From assembly GCA_013398955.1 (NCBI GenBank), contig VWPU01009708.1, positions 124,001-188,000 of the forward strand: DNA of 64,000 nt, given 5' to 3'. Source of the stretch: Callaeas wilsoni. Taxonomy: Eukaryota > Chordata > Aves > Passeriformes > Callaeidae. Below the pieces are notes generated by a model, which searched no databases, was not told where the DNA came from, and saw only the letters and a list, made by a program, of their open reading frames with translations. Below are positions 34,930 through 48,108 of the stretch, in pieces; within the stretch, counting starts at the first letter, position 1; every line of letters begins with the position of its first letter. The position numbers and the translations under genes are program-made.

Positions 34930-36590
34930 CAAGAGCTAACATGGTTATCTGTCAGTGTGCACTCCTGCTGTGATCTTTATAATGCTTTACACTTTGAAAG
35001 GCTTCCTTCTGGTAAAGACTCCTATAAACTTGAACAAGGTTGTATCAATAAGAGTCAAAGAAATTTAATTTAGTCCAGTTTCACAGATTCATGCAATTCT
35101 GAGTTGGTTTACTCTGCAAATACAAAAGAAGTAAAATTATAGAGGTGAGTCCACAGCTTATTTTTGTCTGTATCACAGCTTTCAGGCAGAAAGAACTGTT
35201 GTTTGGCTTGACCTGTCCCAAGTTTAGCTCATCTGGACTCACTCCAGTAGTTGGACAAGAGTAACTATGCCAACAAATGAGGAGTAAGCCTATTGTAATC
35301 CGTTTTCAACATCTCTGACTGAGGCATTTGATCCAGCTGCTTCCCTGCAAAAGGCATGATGCACTAGGAACAGTTCAAACCAGGCTACTTTGGAGAAAGC
35401 CCTTTAACCTACCAGAACTGATGGCAGCTCTGATGTGAAATACAGCAGATTCAATAGCCGTGACATGCAAATAGCTGTGAAAGAGCTGAGGCTCCTGAAA
35501 TAAATGTTCATGGTGACAATAAAAATCAGTTCAAGAGAATTTGTAATGCTCAGAAATTCTTTCAAAGGGAGAGGCAGTGAATTTGATTTGTGACCATATC
35601 CCAGGGAATCACTGTGCTTGTTCGTAGCTGACACATTCACCTGTGACCATCACAGCACAGATTCCAGAGCACCACATGCAACTTCTGGGCAATGTTTTCA
35701 GATGCACTTTATCTGAATTTGCTACAGATTATGTAAGTGAAACAAAAATAAATGTTGATTTCCTGTAAGAGCAGCAAAATAAAAGGTTTTCTTCATAAGC
35801 AGACAGATCAGATTTTTGGGATAAAAATTATTTCAACTCTATTCATTTATTCTGTTGGCCAAACTCTTCCTCCCCACCCAGCCAAGGACTCATGCCAAGC
35901 TCTGGATAAATCATTGGCAGCCATTTCCATGACATGGTTGGCTTGAAAAGGCTTGGGAGGAATTCCAGCACTGAGAATTCAGCTGCAGGTGGAGGAGCAC
36001 AATCTGGAATATGCAATGGCAGTCATCTCCACACACTGGCATTTGCAATCCTTTTCCTGGCTCACAAAAAGTTGTGCAATCATAAGCACTTAGTGTAACA
36101 CTCCATTACTGCTTACAGGCATCTCTATCACTGCATGCGCAGCAATATGACTGAAGCTATTGGCTTGACTTTGAAGTAAATCCTTAGAAGTGGCAAGCCC
36201 TTAATCAATTCATATTTTGTTCAGTTGGTGTCAGCATTCTTCAATAGAAAGAAAAAGGTGCTTCAGTTCCATCTCTTAATGATCGGCTGAGAATGGCTCC
36301 AAAACCACAAAAAGATGCATAGCTTGTAATCGGCAAGAGCCTCTGTTCATTGTGATGGATGAATGTGGAGTTGGACAGCACTTACTCAATATTTTGGAAT
36401 GTCTGGCAAATATGCTGGCAAATCCCTTTCTTAGGATCTTCCTTGCTAACAGGCAGCAAGGCATTTTAATTATTGCTGACTTTTCTGAAACAGTTTTTGT
36501 TGTAGTGGTTACAGCAAAAAAGGGGAAGGGTCCCTTCCCTCAATCTGCTTCAACTCTCACCAATACAACCCAAATACAATGTGTTTGACC
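34930..36590. other. Unannotated stretch
   Basis: No gene or named repeat. The open stretch at 36352-36588 (78 codons) has no recognised domain. Confidence 0.4.
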
Positions 36591-36599
36591 TTTTTTTTG

Positions 36600-36760
36600 C
36601 AAGATTACACTGCTGATTCCTGTCCAGTTTGTTGTCCACCAGGACACACAGGGGTTTGTTTTTGCTTTTATTTTTTTGCGAAGCTTCATTGGCCTCCAAC
36701 CTGTAGGAGTGCGTGGAGCTTTTCTATCTAGATGAAGTCAGCATCTTTAAATATGTATAA
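36600..36760. mobile_element. CR1 LINE-related 3' region fragment
   Basis: The words 'attacactgctgattcctgt' and 'ccagtttgttgtccaccagg', then 'acacacaggggtttg', match a CR1-family segment ('cacactgctggctcatgtcc agcttgttgtccaccagg acacccaggtcc'). It is heavily diverged after about 36660. I leave strand open because I recall this segment mainly from antisense copies. Confidence 0.55.
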
Positions 36761-37399
36761 TCCTTGTTTCTCATGTCCTACACCATGGTGTTAAGCTCCT
36801 AATGTTCTGGTATGTTGGCAGATTAAGATCCTACTTCCAGGTTTGAAAGGCAGCATTCATCTTTCTTCGGCGTGCGTCATCTTAATACATATTCAGGCTG
36901 ATTCCATGGTTAGGCCCTTTCCGCTGCAAACATAAACATCAGAGAATTGATTTAGCAAAGAGATGACACTGAAATGCTTTGCCTTGATTTTAGCCTCAAA
37001 GCACTTCAGTTAAAATGCTTAGCAACACAGCACATCTCAGCAAAAGAGGGAATGATGCTCCCTCATTTTCATTTGTGAAATTGAAGACTCCAGACAATGA
37101 GAAATGGTGTGGACAATAAAGGAGCCTTCAGCAATATTATGATTTTGTTCTTAAGCACAGCAGGCCCACAGTGAAAGTATAATGGCACATATATTGGCTT
37201 TATGGCTAGTTTTTTCTGGGATTTCCTGTTTTGTTACCTCCATGATAAAATGAGTGTCCTCATGATTAAGATTCCCACAATACTGGCTAACTTAAGGGAT
37301 ATTTCTCAAGATATCCCCCTCAATGCTACATGAACTGTCATTCAGATCACCCACAAAGGCTTTTTTTCCAGAAACCTTAGAGCTGCACTGAAGGTGATG

Positions 37400-37690
37400 A
37401 CTTACTTCTAGAGCTCGTCCACACCTTTCCCATGACGCGGGTGTTGAGTGTGTGCATCCAGCCGTGAAGGAGCCTGTCTTATCACCATGGCTGTGATCAG
37501 TAGCACAGGGACAGGGCCCTCCTGTGATGCCACGACTGCTGCCACTGTGCAAAGAGTCAGTGGGAGGACGTGAGTCTGCTCTGCTCTCTCCACGGAGAGA
37601 GGTACGGTATCCTGGGGGCACAGGGCTGCCTCCCCAGCAAGTTCACCTGGCACGGTGCACACTGAAGGCTTTCCAAGCCTTTGGCTCCTC
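37400..37690. other. GC-richer patch, function unknown
   Basis: A local rise in GC and CpG, with overlapping open stretches of 75-109 codons on both strands. There is no repeat, LTR or protein signature I can name. The open frames are the expected by-product of higher GC. Confidence 0.35.
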
Positions 37691-40600
37691 TTTATTGAGG
37701 CTACAAACTAGTTGGGCTTTCACAAGAACAGTTCTTCCATTTCATGCCTAACTCTCTGAAGTGAAAGCCAGCACACATAACTGATCGTTCTGCAAAGCAG
37801 AAAATGTTTGCAAAAGGGCAGAAGGCTACTCTGGATCCAGCTGTCCTTGGGTTTGTATCTAGTCTCCAAGGAAGCCCAGAAACCCAGCTGATGAAGGAGT
37901 TAGTGGCACATTAAGAGCTACACAACCTAGGAAACAAAGTGACTTGGTAGAAGAAGATCTAGGTCCAAAAATCAGCCTTCATCATAAGAGTTTGTCTAAA
38001 TGGGAGAGGTCAGTGAGAAAAAAAACTTGCTAGATTGCTTCCCACCATCTCTAGCAGCCAGATTGTTGGGACAGAAATCATCAGTAGGCACCTGTCCTTG
38101 ATTAGTCTCTACATGGAAATGTAATAGCAACAGTGGAAGCTTCTAGTGCAGAAAAAAACCCCTTGGGTTTATGTCTAGACAAATAGAAATACCTCAGACT
38201 TTTTGTTTATTTTTTCTGAATTGTAGAGGATTAAGAAGGACTGTTTTCATGTCATTTTGGAAATAGCAAATCTTGTCAGATCTTATCTAGACTCCTGGCA
38301 AAATCCATAATGCTTTCTGTGCTTAATATGTAACTTAGAACTTAAAAAGGGGTATAAGTGTTTGAAAACTAATGCTAATCTAATACTAAAGTAAAATTGA
38401 GTTAACGTTGAACAATTTTCAAGTCTCACTAGCATCTCTGTCCTTAAAAAGTCTTTCAAATTAAAAGAACTTTAACTGCACTATGAAGCAAAGTGTACAG
38501 GAACTTGCTTCTACAACAAGAAAAGTAATTTTTAACTTTCGAAAGGAAATACTGAGACCTAGAAATGATACAGCAAAGAAATTATGTTATCTCTAATAGG
38601 AAGAACAATCCCAGAGAAGATCCTCGGTACAGTTTATAAGCATGACTAAAATAAGCAAAAGAAATGGAACATGAGAGATTAACAGTGCTTTTTCCTGCTG
38701 TACATCCTGCTCTGACACAAAATTGACACGACAAAGTACAATTCACAAGGACTAATTTCCAGCTGCTGAAGAGTTACTATCTTTACAGCAACTAATATTT
38801 TTATTTCACCTGTTTGCCATGAACCATGACCTCAGCTCTTTCATTACAATCTCTTACATATTCCTTCTCTGTACTAGTGATAATCATCTCCCTTCCCATG
38901 AAAAATGGACCCTGTCTTCTTAGGATCATGCAACAGAGGCCAAGGGATAGGTAGCAGTCAAAACACAAAGCAAACCCCCATGTTCTTTGCCCCAGACTGG
39001 GTCATGTATCTTTTGATTCATTGTCATTTGTACTGCTCAATATCTCATCAATATATAAGAAATAAAACCAAGAAAGTAGCTACAGTAGGCCAAACCCAGA
39101 ACTCCAAGAACAAATTCCTTCAGATTGTTCAGATTCCAGTCCCTGAATCATAAACCAGATTCATGGGTTTGGCCCTGGCCTGTAAGCAAACTATGTGGAG
39201 GCCTCTCTTCCAGTGAGGTTCAGCTTTTGCCAAAATCTTTAAGGAACAGTATGTCACTTTCTTGAGACTGAGATGAGTGATGAAACTTTCACAAAGGAGC
39301 AGCTGACCCACGTTGCTCAAGAGGAGCACTGTCCCTGGAGAAGATGAGCAAAGGAACGACACTCTGGTTTGGATGAGAAGTTTCATCCAGAAATGTGCCA
39401 AGTACTTTGACTCACACAAATCAGAATCTGTCCCTGGCCCTGACCTGGCCACCAATCCCACACTCTGACATATGTTTAATTCAGTGCTGCCCACTGATCC
39501 TACCTTTGTACAACAGGTTTATTGTTTCTGGTTAAGCTATGGGAACATAACTGTGACATTTATTTCCTTTATACATAAGGTAACCAAAAAGGAGGATGGC
39601 AAAAAGAGTCAGAAATATGTTCTGGCTATAAATAGACTCCTTAATTGCTTAGCATGCTTCAATTATTTCATTGCACAATTACAGTTGTCAGTTCTTCACT
39701 CCAAAGAATCCTTCTTAACTGCTAATCCAGAACTATGATTTAAACAACGCAGCGTTAGGAGTTTCTGTGTGCAGCAAAACACAACCAATTATAATCAACA
39801 CTGGCGAATTCTAATTTGACATTAGACATAATTACTTGCATGAGAAATTACCCTTATAATGATATTCAACAGGAAGCAAAGGCATCTTCAGTAACTCATG
39901 CTCACTATTAGGTGTAGTCACAAAGTTCCTGTTGTCTTCTTGATTAACTCCCTGACACAGAGGCCCAGGATTTTTGGGTAGCCCAGGTATCTCTGGTACT
40001 AAATTCTTCCAAGTAAAAGACTTTTCCTATCATCTCCTACTGCCACAGAGCCTAAGAGGTCTGGAAGATTCCTAGAATCCTAGGGGAAGACTGAAGAGAG
40101 TCTATGGCACAAAATAGACCTTTCATTTTGGACTCCTAAGTCCATGACATGAAAGCGAAAGGTTAATTCAAGTATGCTCTCAAAGTTCTGGCAACCTTTC
40201 AGCTTAACATCAGGAACTGAATGTTCTCTTCAGTTCTGAAAATTCTTCTCCAATTTTAAGGCTATCTTCTGTCTTGCTTTGCTTCTGACAGAATGGTTTA
40301 ATCTTGGTTCTCTCTGCCTGAGGATATGGTCACGCAGAGGCATCTTGTCAGAGCAGCTTAATAAATGGCAGCTTCTCAGCCTAGCTTGGTAAATGAGGAA
40401 ATTGATTTTGTGGAGCAAATAGTCTCTCCTGTAGCCAGGTCTTCTCCATGTGGTAATCTTAGCTATCCTTGCTATAGCAACATTGGATTAGAGGTCTTAT
40501 TTTAGGTGAAAAATGTAGCATGAAACAGGAACTGTTCAATTGGCTCATTAAGCTTTGAAAAGTCAGATAACCCAAATCAAAGCCAACGGATACTGTTGTA

Positions 40601-40920
40601 CTTTGTGGGTTGTCCCAGGCAAAACCAGAACAAGATGCAGAATTACATCAGACAAGGCAACAAAGAGGGAAGGAGAAGGCATGCAAGCGGCAGTACTGAA
40701 ACCTGATATGCCAGATTTAGCAATTGTCCTTGCTTCAAAGAGCTGAGTGTGACAGAGAAAATCACTCCCATGTGGCAAGTCTGGTGACAGTGGCTCTCAG
40801 TGACACAGAGAAATTTTTTTAAATTTCATTAAATACACTGTAGTTCTTGGCATCCTCCACATTTGTATACCATGGCTAATAGTATTTCTTCACGCTTGGT
40901 TTCTATAGCTTGAAAAATAT
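37690..40920. other. Long unique non-coding stretch
   Basis: No gene recognised. The largest open stretch (121 codons, minus, 39129-39494) has no motif I know. Confidence 0.45.
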
Positions 40921-40927
40921 TATCAGA

Positions 40928-40985
40928 AACTTTCAGGATGAAATCCTGGGCCCAATGAGGTTAATTAAAGTTTAGCCATTTGGTT
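40928..40985. repeat. Ancient amniote repeat fragment
   Basis: The words 'caggatgaaatcctgggccc' and 'aatgaggttaattaaagttt' follow the old amniote repeat phrase 'gggtgaaatcctggccccat' and 'tgaagtcaatggcaaaactc'. It is short and diverged, but the first 20 bases match closely. Confidence 0.45.
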
Positions 40986-40989
40986 TAGG

Positions 40990-43680
40990 AGAGACAGAGT
41001 TCATATTTATAATCGTCTCATTTTCTGTTATCATGCATTCTTTTTCAAACTTTCCTTTTTCCATTTAGAAAGTGCTCTTAGGATAACAAAGCAAACATCC
41101 CATGGATATAGAAACCTGACAAGGAATGAGCCTCTTGTGCTAAGAGCAATCTAGACCACTAAATTTTTCATTAATTAGTATTTCTCAGAAAGTTTCTGAT
41201 TAGCCTCCCAGCTGTCTCCAACACTTCAGTCTGAAACAGCCCAATAAATACAAAAACAAGTTTTCACATTTTTGAAAGCTAATGGCTCACAGCTTCTAGC
41301 TTTTGCATAGGCCAAGATGACCAGAAATAAACTGGGCAAAAAATGAGTAAGGAAAGCAAAGGCAAGTTCCATGAGGAACCGCTTCAGAAACCACAAATGG
41401 GAAAAAATAAGATAAAAATTAAAGTGCTGTAAAACTGTGCCCATCACTTCTTGATGAAGGACTGCTTTTTACTGGCAGTACTAATTTTTCTAAGGTTAAA
41501 ATACTGTTAGCACCATATATATATATCTCCATGTGATATCTTCAGTGTGGCTACTAAAGATAAAAGATAATCTATGACCCAGAAAGCATTTTGGGGTCAG
41601 ATAATTCACTCTTAAGCAGACATGTCTTTCTGTAAGAACAAATGTAGTAAAACGAAAAACTGACAGAAGCGTCAAAAAAACCCATGTAACATCATATTAC
41701 TCCTCTAAAATGAAGTCTCTGCGTTAATTTTACTTATAATATTGTTATTTGTAATCAGGGCTGAGGAGAAAATGCATCACAAAGAAGCTCATTTTTTTGG
41801 TCCAAAAATAAGGCCTGTTCCCTGACCTTGCTTTCTTTAATAAATACACAACAACATTCATATTTGAAATAACAAATTAACAGGACACTTCGCTGCACAC
41901 ACTTCCATCCCTGGGGAGAAGAAGAGAGTACAAACAACATGTGACAGATGTTAATCACATAACATAATGCACTACTGGAAGTGGGTCAGCAAGAGCGACG
42001 AAGAGCAGCCCATTGGAACTATAAAAGGATGGAACAGAACTAGAGTGATTTATGAAGACCTATAATACAATTGAAATGTGAATAATGAATTTGGTTTGTT
42101 TCTGATACAAGAGAAAGTTTGTTTTGAGCACTTGTTTGCAGCGGAAGGCAGTCTCTCTCATCTGGACAGTTAGTGTCAGAATCAATATTTAACTTTGGAA
42201 ATGGCAATTAACTAGACATAGCTCACATGGAGATGTAGTTAAAATCAATTGGAGAGGGAAAGTAAATAAGAAATTAATTGATCTTCTTAATTGCATTTTT
42301 TCAAAATAATGCCCTTTGTATGGTCATTTTCATAAAGTCATAGACCAAAACCAGGCAACACCTTTTCACAGGGTGAGGGACACCTTAACAAAGATACATC
42401 TCACTTTTTTTAATGATGATTTATATTTAGTTTGCTTCTCACTGATTCAGCACTCAAGAGACAGGAGTTCATACTCGTAAGCAACACTAAACCCCTTTGC
42501 TAAGGTATTAAAACCAGACTATGATAGGCAGGATTAGAAGGATGATGGTTTTATGTCAAGTAATTTTGGTCAGAGTAGAATTCTAGGCAGAACACCTTAC
42601 ACTTGCTAATTTCATCTCCATGATTGCAGTTACATTAAGATAACTTTGACTTTTTCTCCACTGATTCACTAGAATTTTAATTTTGGGTATCGATCTTGTT
42701 TCAGAAACACTTTTTGTACGTCCTTTTTGCACTGAAGACAAAACTCAATCTGTCTGTAAAGGACTGGATAAAATATTTTCTTCTCTTTTGTCTATTTGCT
42801 TTTCCTCCTAAATATAAGTTTGCTGAGCAAGAACTGCTTCTATGTATTAAACTAATGCCTAGAATAACATGACTAAGATTTTGACCAGGGCCTCAGACAA
42901 CTGTAACAGAAATAAGAAACAACCATAATAAGTTCTTTGGAAGAGCCCTTCCTTTTGCACTCTCTCCTGAAGGGAAAGGATTGTGCAATTAGAATGACAT
43001 TTTATCCTTCATTTCTGTAAAAAGGAAAAAAATAAATATTGACAGAAGCATTGGCCTCCTAAACTAATTTTGACCTGACTACAATTTCTCGGTGTGTACA
43101 GCACTAATATTACAAGATAGAGATAAGTAAATTCCTGTGAAATTTGACCAAATAAAAATTACAATTGTTACAAAGTTCTTCAAACAAATAGGAAAACAAA
43201 AAAAGAAAAAGGCAATAACCAAGTCTAATTGCAAGAGGACTAAAAAAATAACAATCTAAACATATCAATTCAATAATGAAATACAAAAAGACAAGTGCAT
43301 AACTTCGAAAATTAGGAAAGCATTTTAGAAGTTCTTTTATTTGGTGAATCGATCAACTGGAGACTTAATAAACAAATGATTCTTTCCTCACACAGTGTCC
43401 TTTTAATTAATGTATATACAAGCTTCTGTGACTGAAGCTCAAGAAATAGAATGTAGGTGACAGTAGAGCTTATTCTGTTGCTGATTCCTGCTTTGGTGAA
43501 AAGTACAACCACTGCAATCACATGCCTAAACCCTTTTCCTCACAGTAATTCCTGCAGCAATGGGCTGTGTGCTGTGTTTTTTCCTCCATTCACTTAAGGT
43601 ACCATTATTTAGGAACAGTCTGACACTCACATTGAAAATATGAGCAACAAAAAGACGAGGGGATCGATGCACCCCAGAAT
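40990..43680. other. Long unique non-coding stretch
   Basis: AT-rich, with no recognisable gene or interspersed repeat. It includes a short (AT)n tract at about 41514-41526 and long A-rich parts near 43190-43260. Confidence 0.45.
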
Positions 43681-43684
43681 AAGT

Positions 43685-43860
43685 GAAGGCCAGAAGACCT
43701 ATGGAGTTCATCTAGCCCAACATTCCACTCAAAACACAGCTTATGGCACTGTTTAAACTGTTCCAGTTTATCCACATCTCTTTTATGAAGATGGGCTCTA
43801 AGCAGGACATGGTGCCTCAGATGTAGCTGCACAAGAGCCAAGCTGAGGGTTGTAAATACT
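43685..43860. mobile_element. CR1 LINE-related 3' region fragment
   Basis: The words 'atggagttcatctagcccaa', then 'cattccactcaaaaca', then 'ccagtttatccacatctctt', 'ggtgcctcagatgtagctgc' and 'acaagagccaagctgag' follow a CR1-family 3' segment ('ctcatctagtccaacccc.tgctcaaag' ... 'tccagtttgtccatatcttt' ... 'attcagatgtggcctcac' ... 'aagagccaagtagag'). An internal deletion is likely near 43750. The similarity fades by about 43860. Confidence 0.65.
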
Positions 43861-43864
43861 TCCC

Positions 43865-45100
43865 AACAGAATATCCAAGCAACTTTCCTAAGACTTTAAA
43901 CATGAAGACCTTTAAACAAGGGGTTAATTTTGCAAAAGGCTAAAATGCATTGAAGCAGGGTTGTCCACAAGCATCCATTCAGTCTTGCCTTGGAGACGCT
44001 TTCAAAATCTGTCCATCAGGACATCTGGGCACAGGTCCTTGTCTTCCCACAGGAAAAGGTCTCTGAAGGGATGAGACAACTGAGGGATTTTATCCGAGAA
44101 TTGTTTGCACAATCAACATCTTTAGTCTAAGTGGTGCAATGCTGCAAAGAGTGCACAGGTCTCGGACCTTGTGGAAGGCAAACCTGGTGCTCGTTGATCC
44201 AAAAAGCAGATGTCTTCCCACAGGCACTTTAGGGTGGCAGCTGCTTCCCACTGCCGTATTGGAAGTGCCAGCCCTCCAACGGCAGGGGATGTGGTAAGTC
44301 ATGAACAGGAAACAGCACTGCTTGGGTTGGCTACACAGCAAATGAGTCTATGTTTTGCTGGAATGGTTTTGAAAAACTAAGCAACAAAAGAAATCTGGGG
44401 AAGGGAGGTGTTGGGGGGAGTGGAAGGGAAAAAATACTGGTTCGTCTTGTAAAATTACCAGTTGTTTTAGACAGCTTTTCACTACCAGGGCAGCTGCTGC
44501 TCTTCCCCAGAGTGAAACATGGTGAGGCTGATTTCAGCTTTAAGCCTGAGCGGAGCTGAATGTGGTGGGATCTCCCATGCAGGCTGCCGTGTCGAGAAGA
44601 GAGGATGTGTGCCACAATGGCACTTGTTCTGCTAGAAAAGCTCTTGCAGGAGATTGGCCCATCAAAAAAGCCCCAGTTTTTTTGTTATTTTGTCAAAGTA
44701 TCAAAATAAAGCATTTAAGGATGCCTTTTACATTCACTACTTTATGCTTCCTGGTCTAGAATCATAACTACTTTGACTAAATGCATTGTAAGAGGTAGCG
44801 AAGATCAAGGAAACTCCATTTTGAAAGTGAGTCCCCAAGCTATCCTGCCATGACATGGTTAAGTATTCACTACATAGCTGTTTATATCATTTAAATCTTT
44901 GGTGTATTTTATTTTGTATGACTGTTTTGGAGTAGATTGAAACTACTCATATTAGTCTTGGTAACTATTGAGAAAAATGTCAAAACAAAATGTGCTGGAA
45001 TTCAAGAGGGATTATAAATACACAGCGGGATAAGATAGGAACTAGTTTAAGCTTTAACTATCATATGTCAAAAGTTATTTTCTAGCGGGTTGGAAATATG
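43865..45100. other. Unannotated stretch
   Basis: No gene recognised. The 94-codon minus-strand and 83-codon open stretches between 44090 and 44615 fall in slightly GC-richer DNA and have no motif that I know. Confidence 0.4.
44397..44428 (+). other. Canonical G-quadruplex motif
   Basis: Four G runs (GGGG, GGG, GGGGGG, GGG at 44397, 44403, 44413 and 44426) are separated by loops of 2, 7 and 7 bases, which satisfies the G3+N1-7 rule. Confidence 0.75.
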
Positions 45101-45101
45101 C

Positions 45102-45104
<3 letters not shown>

Positions 45105-45135
<31 letters not shown>

Positions 45136-45151
45136 CTTTTTTTTTTTTTTT
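45105..45151. repeat. Long poly-T tract (31 T, C, 15 T)
   Basis: Forty-seven bases of T with a single C at 45136. On the minus strand this is a poly-A tail-like tract, but I recognise no retroposed gene in the sequence that would lie 5' of it on the minus strand (45152 onward). Replication slippage is the simpler reading. Confidence 0.95.
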
Positions 45152-45159
45152 AGTCCAGT

Positions 45160-47268
45160 ATTGACACAAGTAAAGTCTCAGAGTGTAGGAACAGCTCAGG
45201 TTGTTTAGTGGCAGTTCTCTACAAGGTTCATTGAAAACCTTGAGAGAGAATGCATCCACTAGTAAAAAGCCTGAACCCAAAACTTCAGATGATAACAGGC
45301 TGAATTCTGTAGAGCAGGTATGAAATTTAAAACAAAATTTATATCCAAGCATAGCACTAACACTGTGAATCCTTCCTCAAAGGGAAGGATTTTAAATGTA
45401 TTGTGTGCCAAGTCCCTCATCTACCAGTATCAGTGGATGCAAGCTGTCAAATGCCAAGCATAGAAATTATTCAATTACTATAGTTCAAAACTTAAAATAT
45501 TGTCTCTCTTGAGATAGTGTGAGAAAGTGCTTGAAGTGTTTGGACTCATGGGTGCTTTTTCTGCTTGTGCTCACCTACGTGAATCCTAGACAAAAAACAG
45601 CTCCCATGCAAACTTCCTAGAGTAAAAATCCCTGAAAAAATTGTCACTGGCTCCAACACTTTGGCTTATGTTATGAGAGAGGCTGAATCTCTTGCAATAA
45701 AGCACAATAAAGTCTTGCAATAAAGCACATTTTCATGTCTTTAGCAGGGTAATCTCATAAATCGCTTTCTTTGAAACTCGAAAAGAAAACCCCTGTGGGA
45801 GACTAATTGTAATTCTAGATGAGTAATTTGGAAGAAGGGGGTCTTAATGGTGAGCGAAACATTCCGAGAGATGATAATAGCCTCAATTCCTCCCTAAGTT
45901 AATTGCAAGAAAAGACTCACCCAAGAAGAAACAACTTCTATTGTTATTTCACTATGCTATAAAAGCAATTTAGGATGAAGTCATGTGGTTCTAAAAGACA
46001 ACCAAGATTTTTACTGATTCAGATGTGTCAGCTGCAAAAGATGCTATCCTCTGTCTTTCTTACTCTGGCATTCTTATGAGTGGTGCTGGTAGAGTCTTCA
46101 GTAAGTGGTTTTCTGTCAACATTCTCAAGCAGTTAAATAAAAAATTCTCAGAAAAGAAATAATGCTAGAGGTAGGAGAGAGAAACATGACTGGGAGAGTT
46201 CAACAGGGAAATAAGCTAGAAAACAACCTCAAAACAATATGTCTGAGGTGACAGCAGGGGATTTCTTCATAGGTCTTGGCTCTCTGTTTGCAACAAGAAA
46301 TCATGGTGGGAGGGATTGATAAAGTAAGGGGCAAACTGAGCTGAGAATCATGAACTTGGTTGTAAAAACATGTGGTGGTTATGCTTGAGCACATTCAAAT
46401 CTCTTCTGTTCTCAAAACAGAAAAAAATTTGTGGAAACAGTGAAAATATGTTTTTATTGAACCTGCCAATTCATAAGAACCCATGTGAACCACAGTTTCT
46501 CATTTTACATATTAACAGGCAATATTTCTACCATATCTTAAGCATTTTCTTTTTGCCTCAAATATCATGTAAATTTACTGACCACCTAGTAACAAATATT
46601 CCCTGAGCAGACTTTGTTAGGTGTTGTGAGCAATTTTTTCTCTTCTCTTATCACATGACCATCTTTCTTATTACATATGAAAATATTTGTTCTTAAGAAT
46701 TACTTTCCAATTCTCCTTCAAAAAAAAGGAAAGATCCAGAGAATTGTCTGCAGCCCAGGTAGGTGAAATTGCTGTAACTTTAAACAAATTACTTCCAGTA
46801 CCATAAATGTAAATAAATAATTGGCAGTAAAGAATCATCAGTAGTGCCTGCACATTCATGCTTACCCAAAGTTTTCAAATGGAGGAACCATTAGATAAAA
46901 ATAATGCACTTTGTAAATATGCCTTCAAGTTAAAAGAAAAAAAAAATCAAAATACGTGGCTGACAACAATGAACGCAATACAAACTTATATAGGTAGCCT
47001 AGATTAAGGCCAGTCCAGGTTTATGAAAGCATCTGAATTGGTAATCTAATAAATCATAAGACAACGGGATTTTGGAAATAAAGATATAAGCACAGGACTT
47101 CACCACCATTCTGTCTAATTGCCTGATGTTAAAGAAACAGGAGATCAGCTGTATTCTGAGCTTGTCTAGTTTCCATTTTCATAAAATGAAGCTTCCACAA
47201 GTTTTCTTCATAAATCAAAACACCATGTAAACACAGAGCAATATTTAGGAAAAACTGACAGTTGGATT
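45160..47268. other. Unannotated stretch
   Basis: AT-rich unique DNA. I see no gene or named interspersed repeat. The small tandem repeat at 45691-45728 is listed separately. Confidence 0.45.
45691..45728. repeat. 23-bp partial tandem repeat with three AATAAA words
   Basis: The word 'cttgcaataaagcac' occurs at 45691 and again at 45714 (23-bp period), with an extra 'acaataaag' between. AATAAA appears at 45696, 45706 and 45719. There is no sign of a terminal exon upstream, so a real polyadenylation role is not supported. Confidence 0.85.
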
Positions 47269-47272
47269 CCGT

Positions 47273-47333
47273 CAGACTTATGATCACTACCAACCCCACC
47301 AGACTTATGACCACTACCAACCCCACCAGACTA
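47273..47333. repeat. 27-bp minisatellite, about 2.2 copies
   Basis: Units begin with 'cagactt' at 47273 and 47300, and a partial third begins at 47327. The two full units differ at one base (gatcac against gaccac). The 9-codon period keeps a minus-strand frame open, which I consider incidental. Confidence 0.95.
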
Positions 47334-47464
47334 CTTTTTCTTCATCTCGTTTTCTCCAAAAAGATTAAGTATTTTTGCTCTTTCCTCCACTATCTGCTCT
47401 GAGGACAGAAGCTCCTCCACTGAGTCCAGAACACTTCACAACATATCACTTAATAGCTGTAAAA

Positions 47465-47575
47465 TCCCATTAGGAGTCCAAATTCTCCTAATCCCACTTA
47501 TGTGACAAATCCCAATGGCTTCCGTAGGACTGTCAGTGTAACTGCAAATTAAATATGCCCTGAAGTCACACCATA
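47465..47575. repeat. Ancient amniote repeat fragment
   Basis: The words 'cccacttatgtgacaaatcc' and 'caatggcttccgtaggactg', then 'tcagtgtaactgcaaa', follow the old amniote phrase 'ctcacatgagtaatcccatt gacttcagtgggactactca tgtgagtaac'. Divergence is moderate to high. Confidence 0.45.
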
Positions 47576-47579
47576 TTTT

Positions 47580-48100
47580 TAGCTCTATGTAAGATTATTT
47601 CTTGACCAGTCTCCTGTATCTGTAGGTACTCTTTACTTGTTCATATTGTGTTTTAATTCATGCAAAGCCCTCGATTCAAGTCACTGAGCCAAATTCTGCA
47701 GAAGAAATTAAAGGCTACCAGCACTAGTCCGCAAAGATACACAGCATACTCACAGGAGAAGCCTTTCAAAAGGAGATCTCAAGCTTGTATGGCCTTTGTT
47801 CCATTCAACTCTGAAATTTGTCTTGAATCCTGACCTGCACAGTCCTTGTTCAGTTTCCATGTCTGAGTTCAACTTTTGCTTATCTGGAAACTAGCCTCAT
47901 TTTACTGTTTTCTAAAACTTATTGGATCCTGACTCCTTGGAATGCATAAGAGTTTCTAGTGAAACATATAGAAGGCTTATCAATGAAAATAATGCATAAT
48001 TTTGCTTTACATTTTTAATGAACTCAGTAATGAAAAGTTATACAATACCAGTTTAAAATGTACTGTTTGGCTAACTCTGCTGCTGACCTTTTATCTTTTC
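47580..48100. other. Unannotated stretch
   Basis: No gene or repeat recognised. Confidence 0.4.
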
Positions 48101-48108
48101 TTCTGCAG

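Noticed and set aside
34975..35040. Possible L2 piece ('tttataatgctttacacttt').
   Set aside because: A single word match without the downstream order.
45105..45151. Poly-T as the tail of a minus-strand processed pseudogene.
   Set aside because: No gene-like sequence or target-site duplication is recognisable to its right, where the body would lie. Slippage explains it better.
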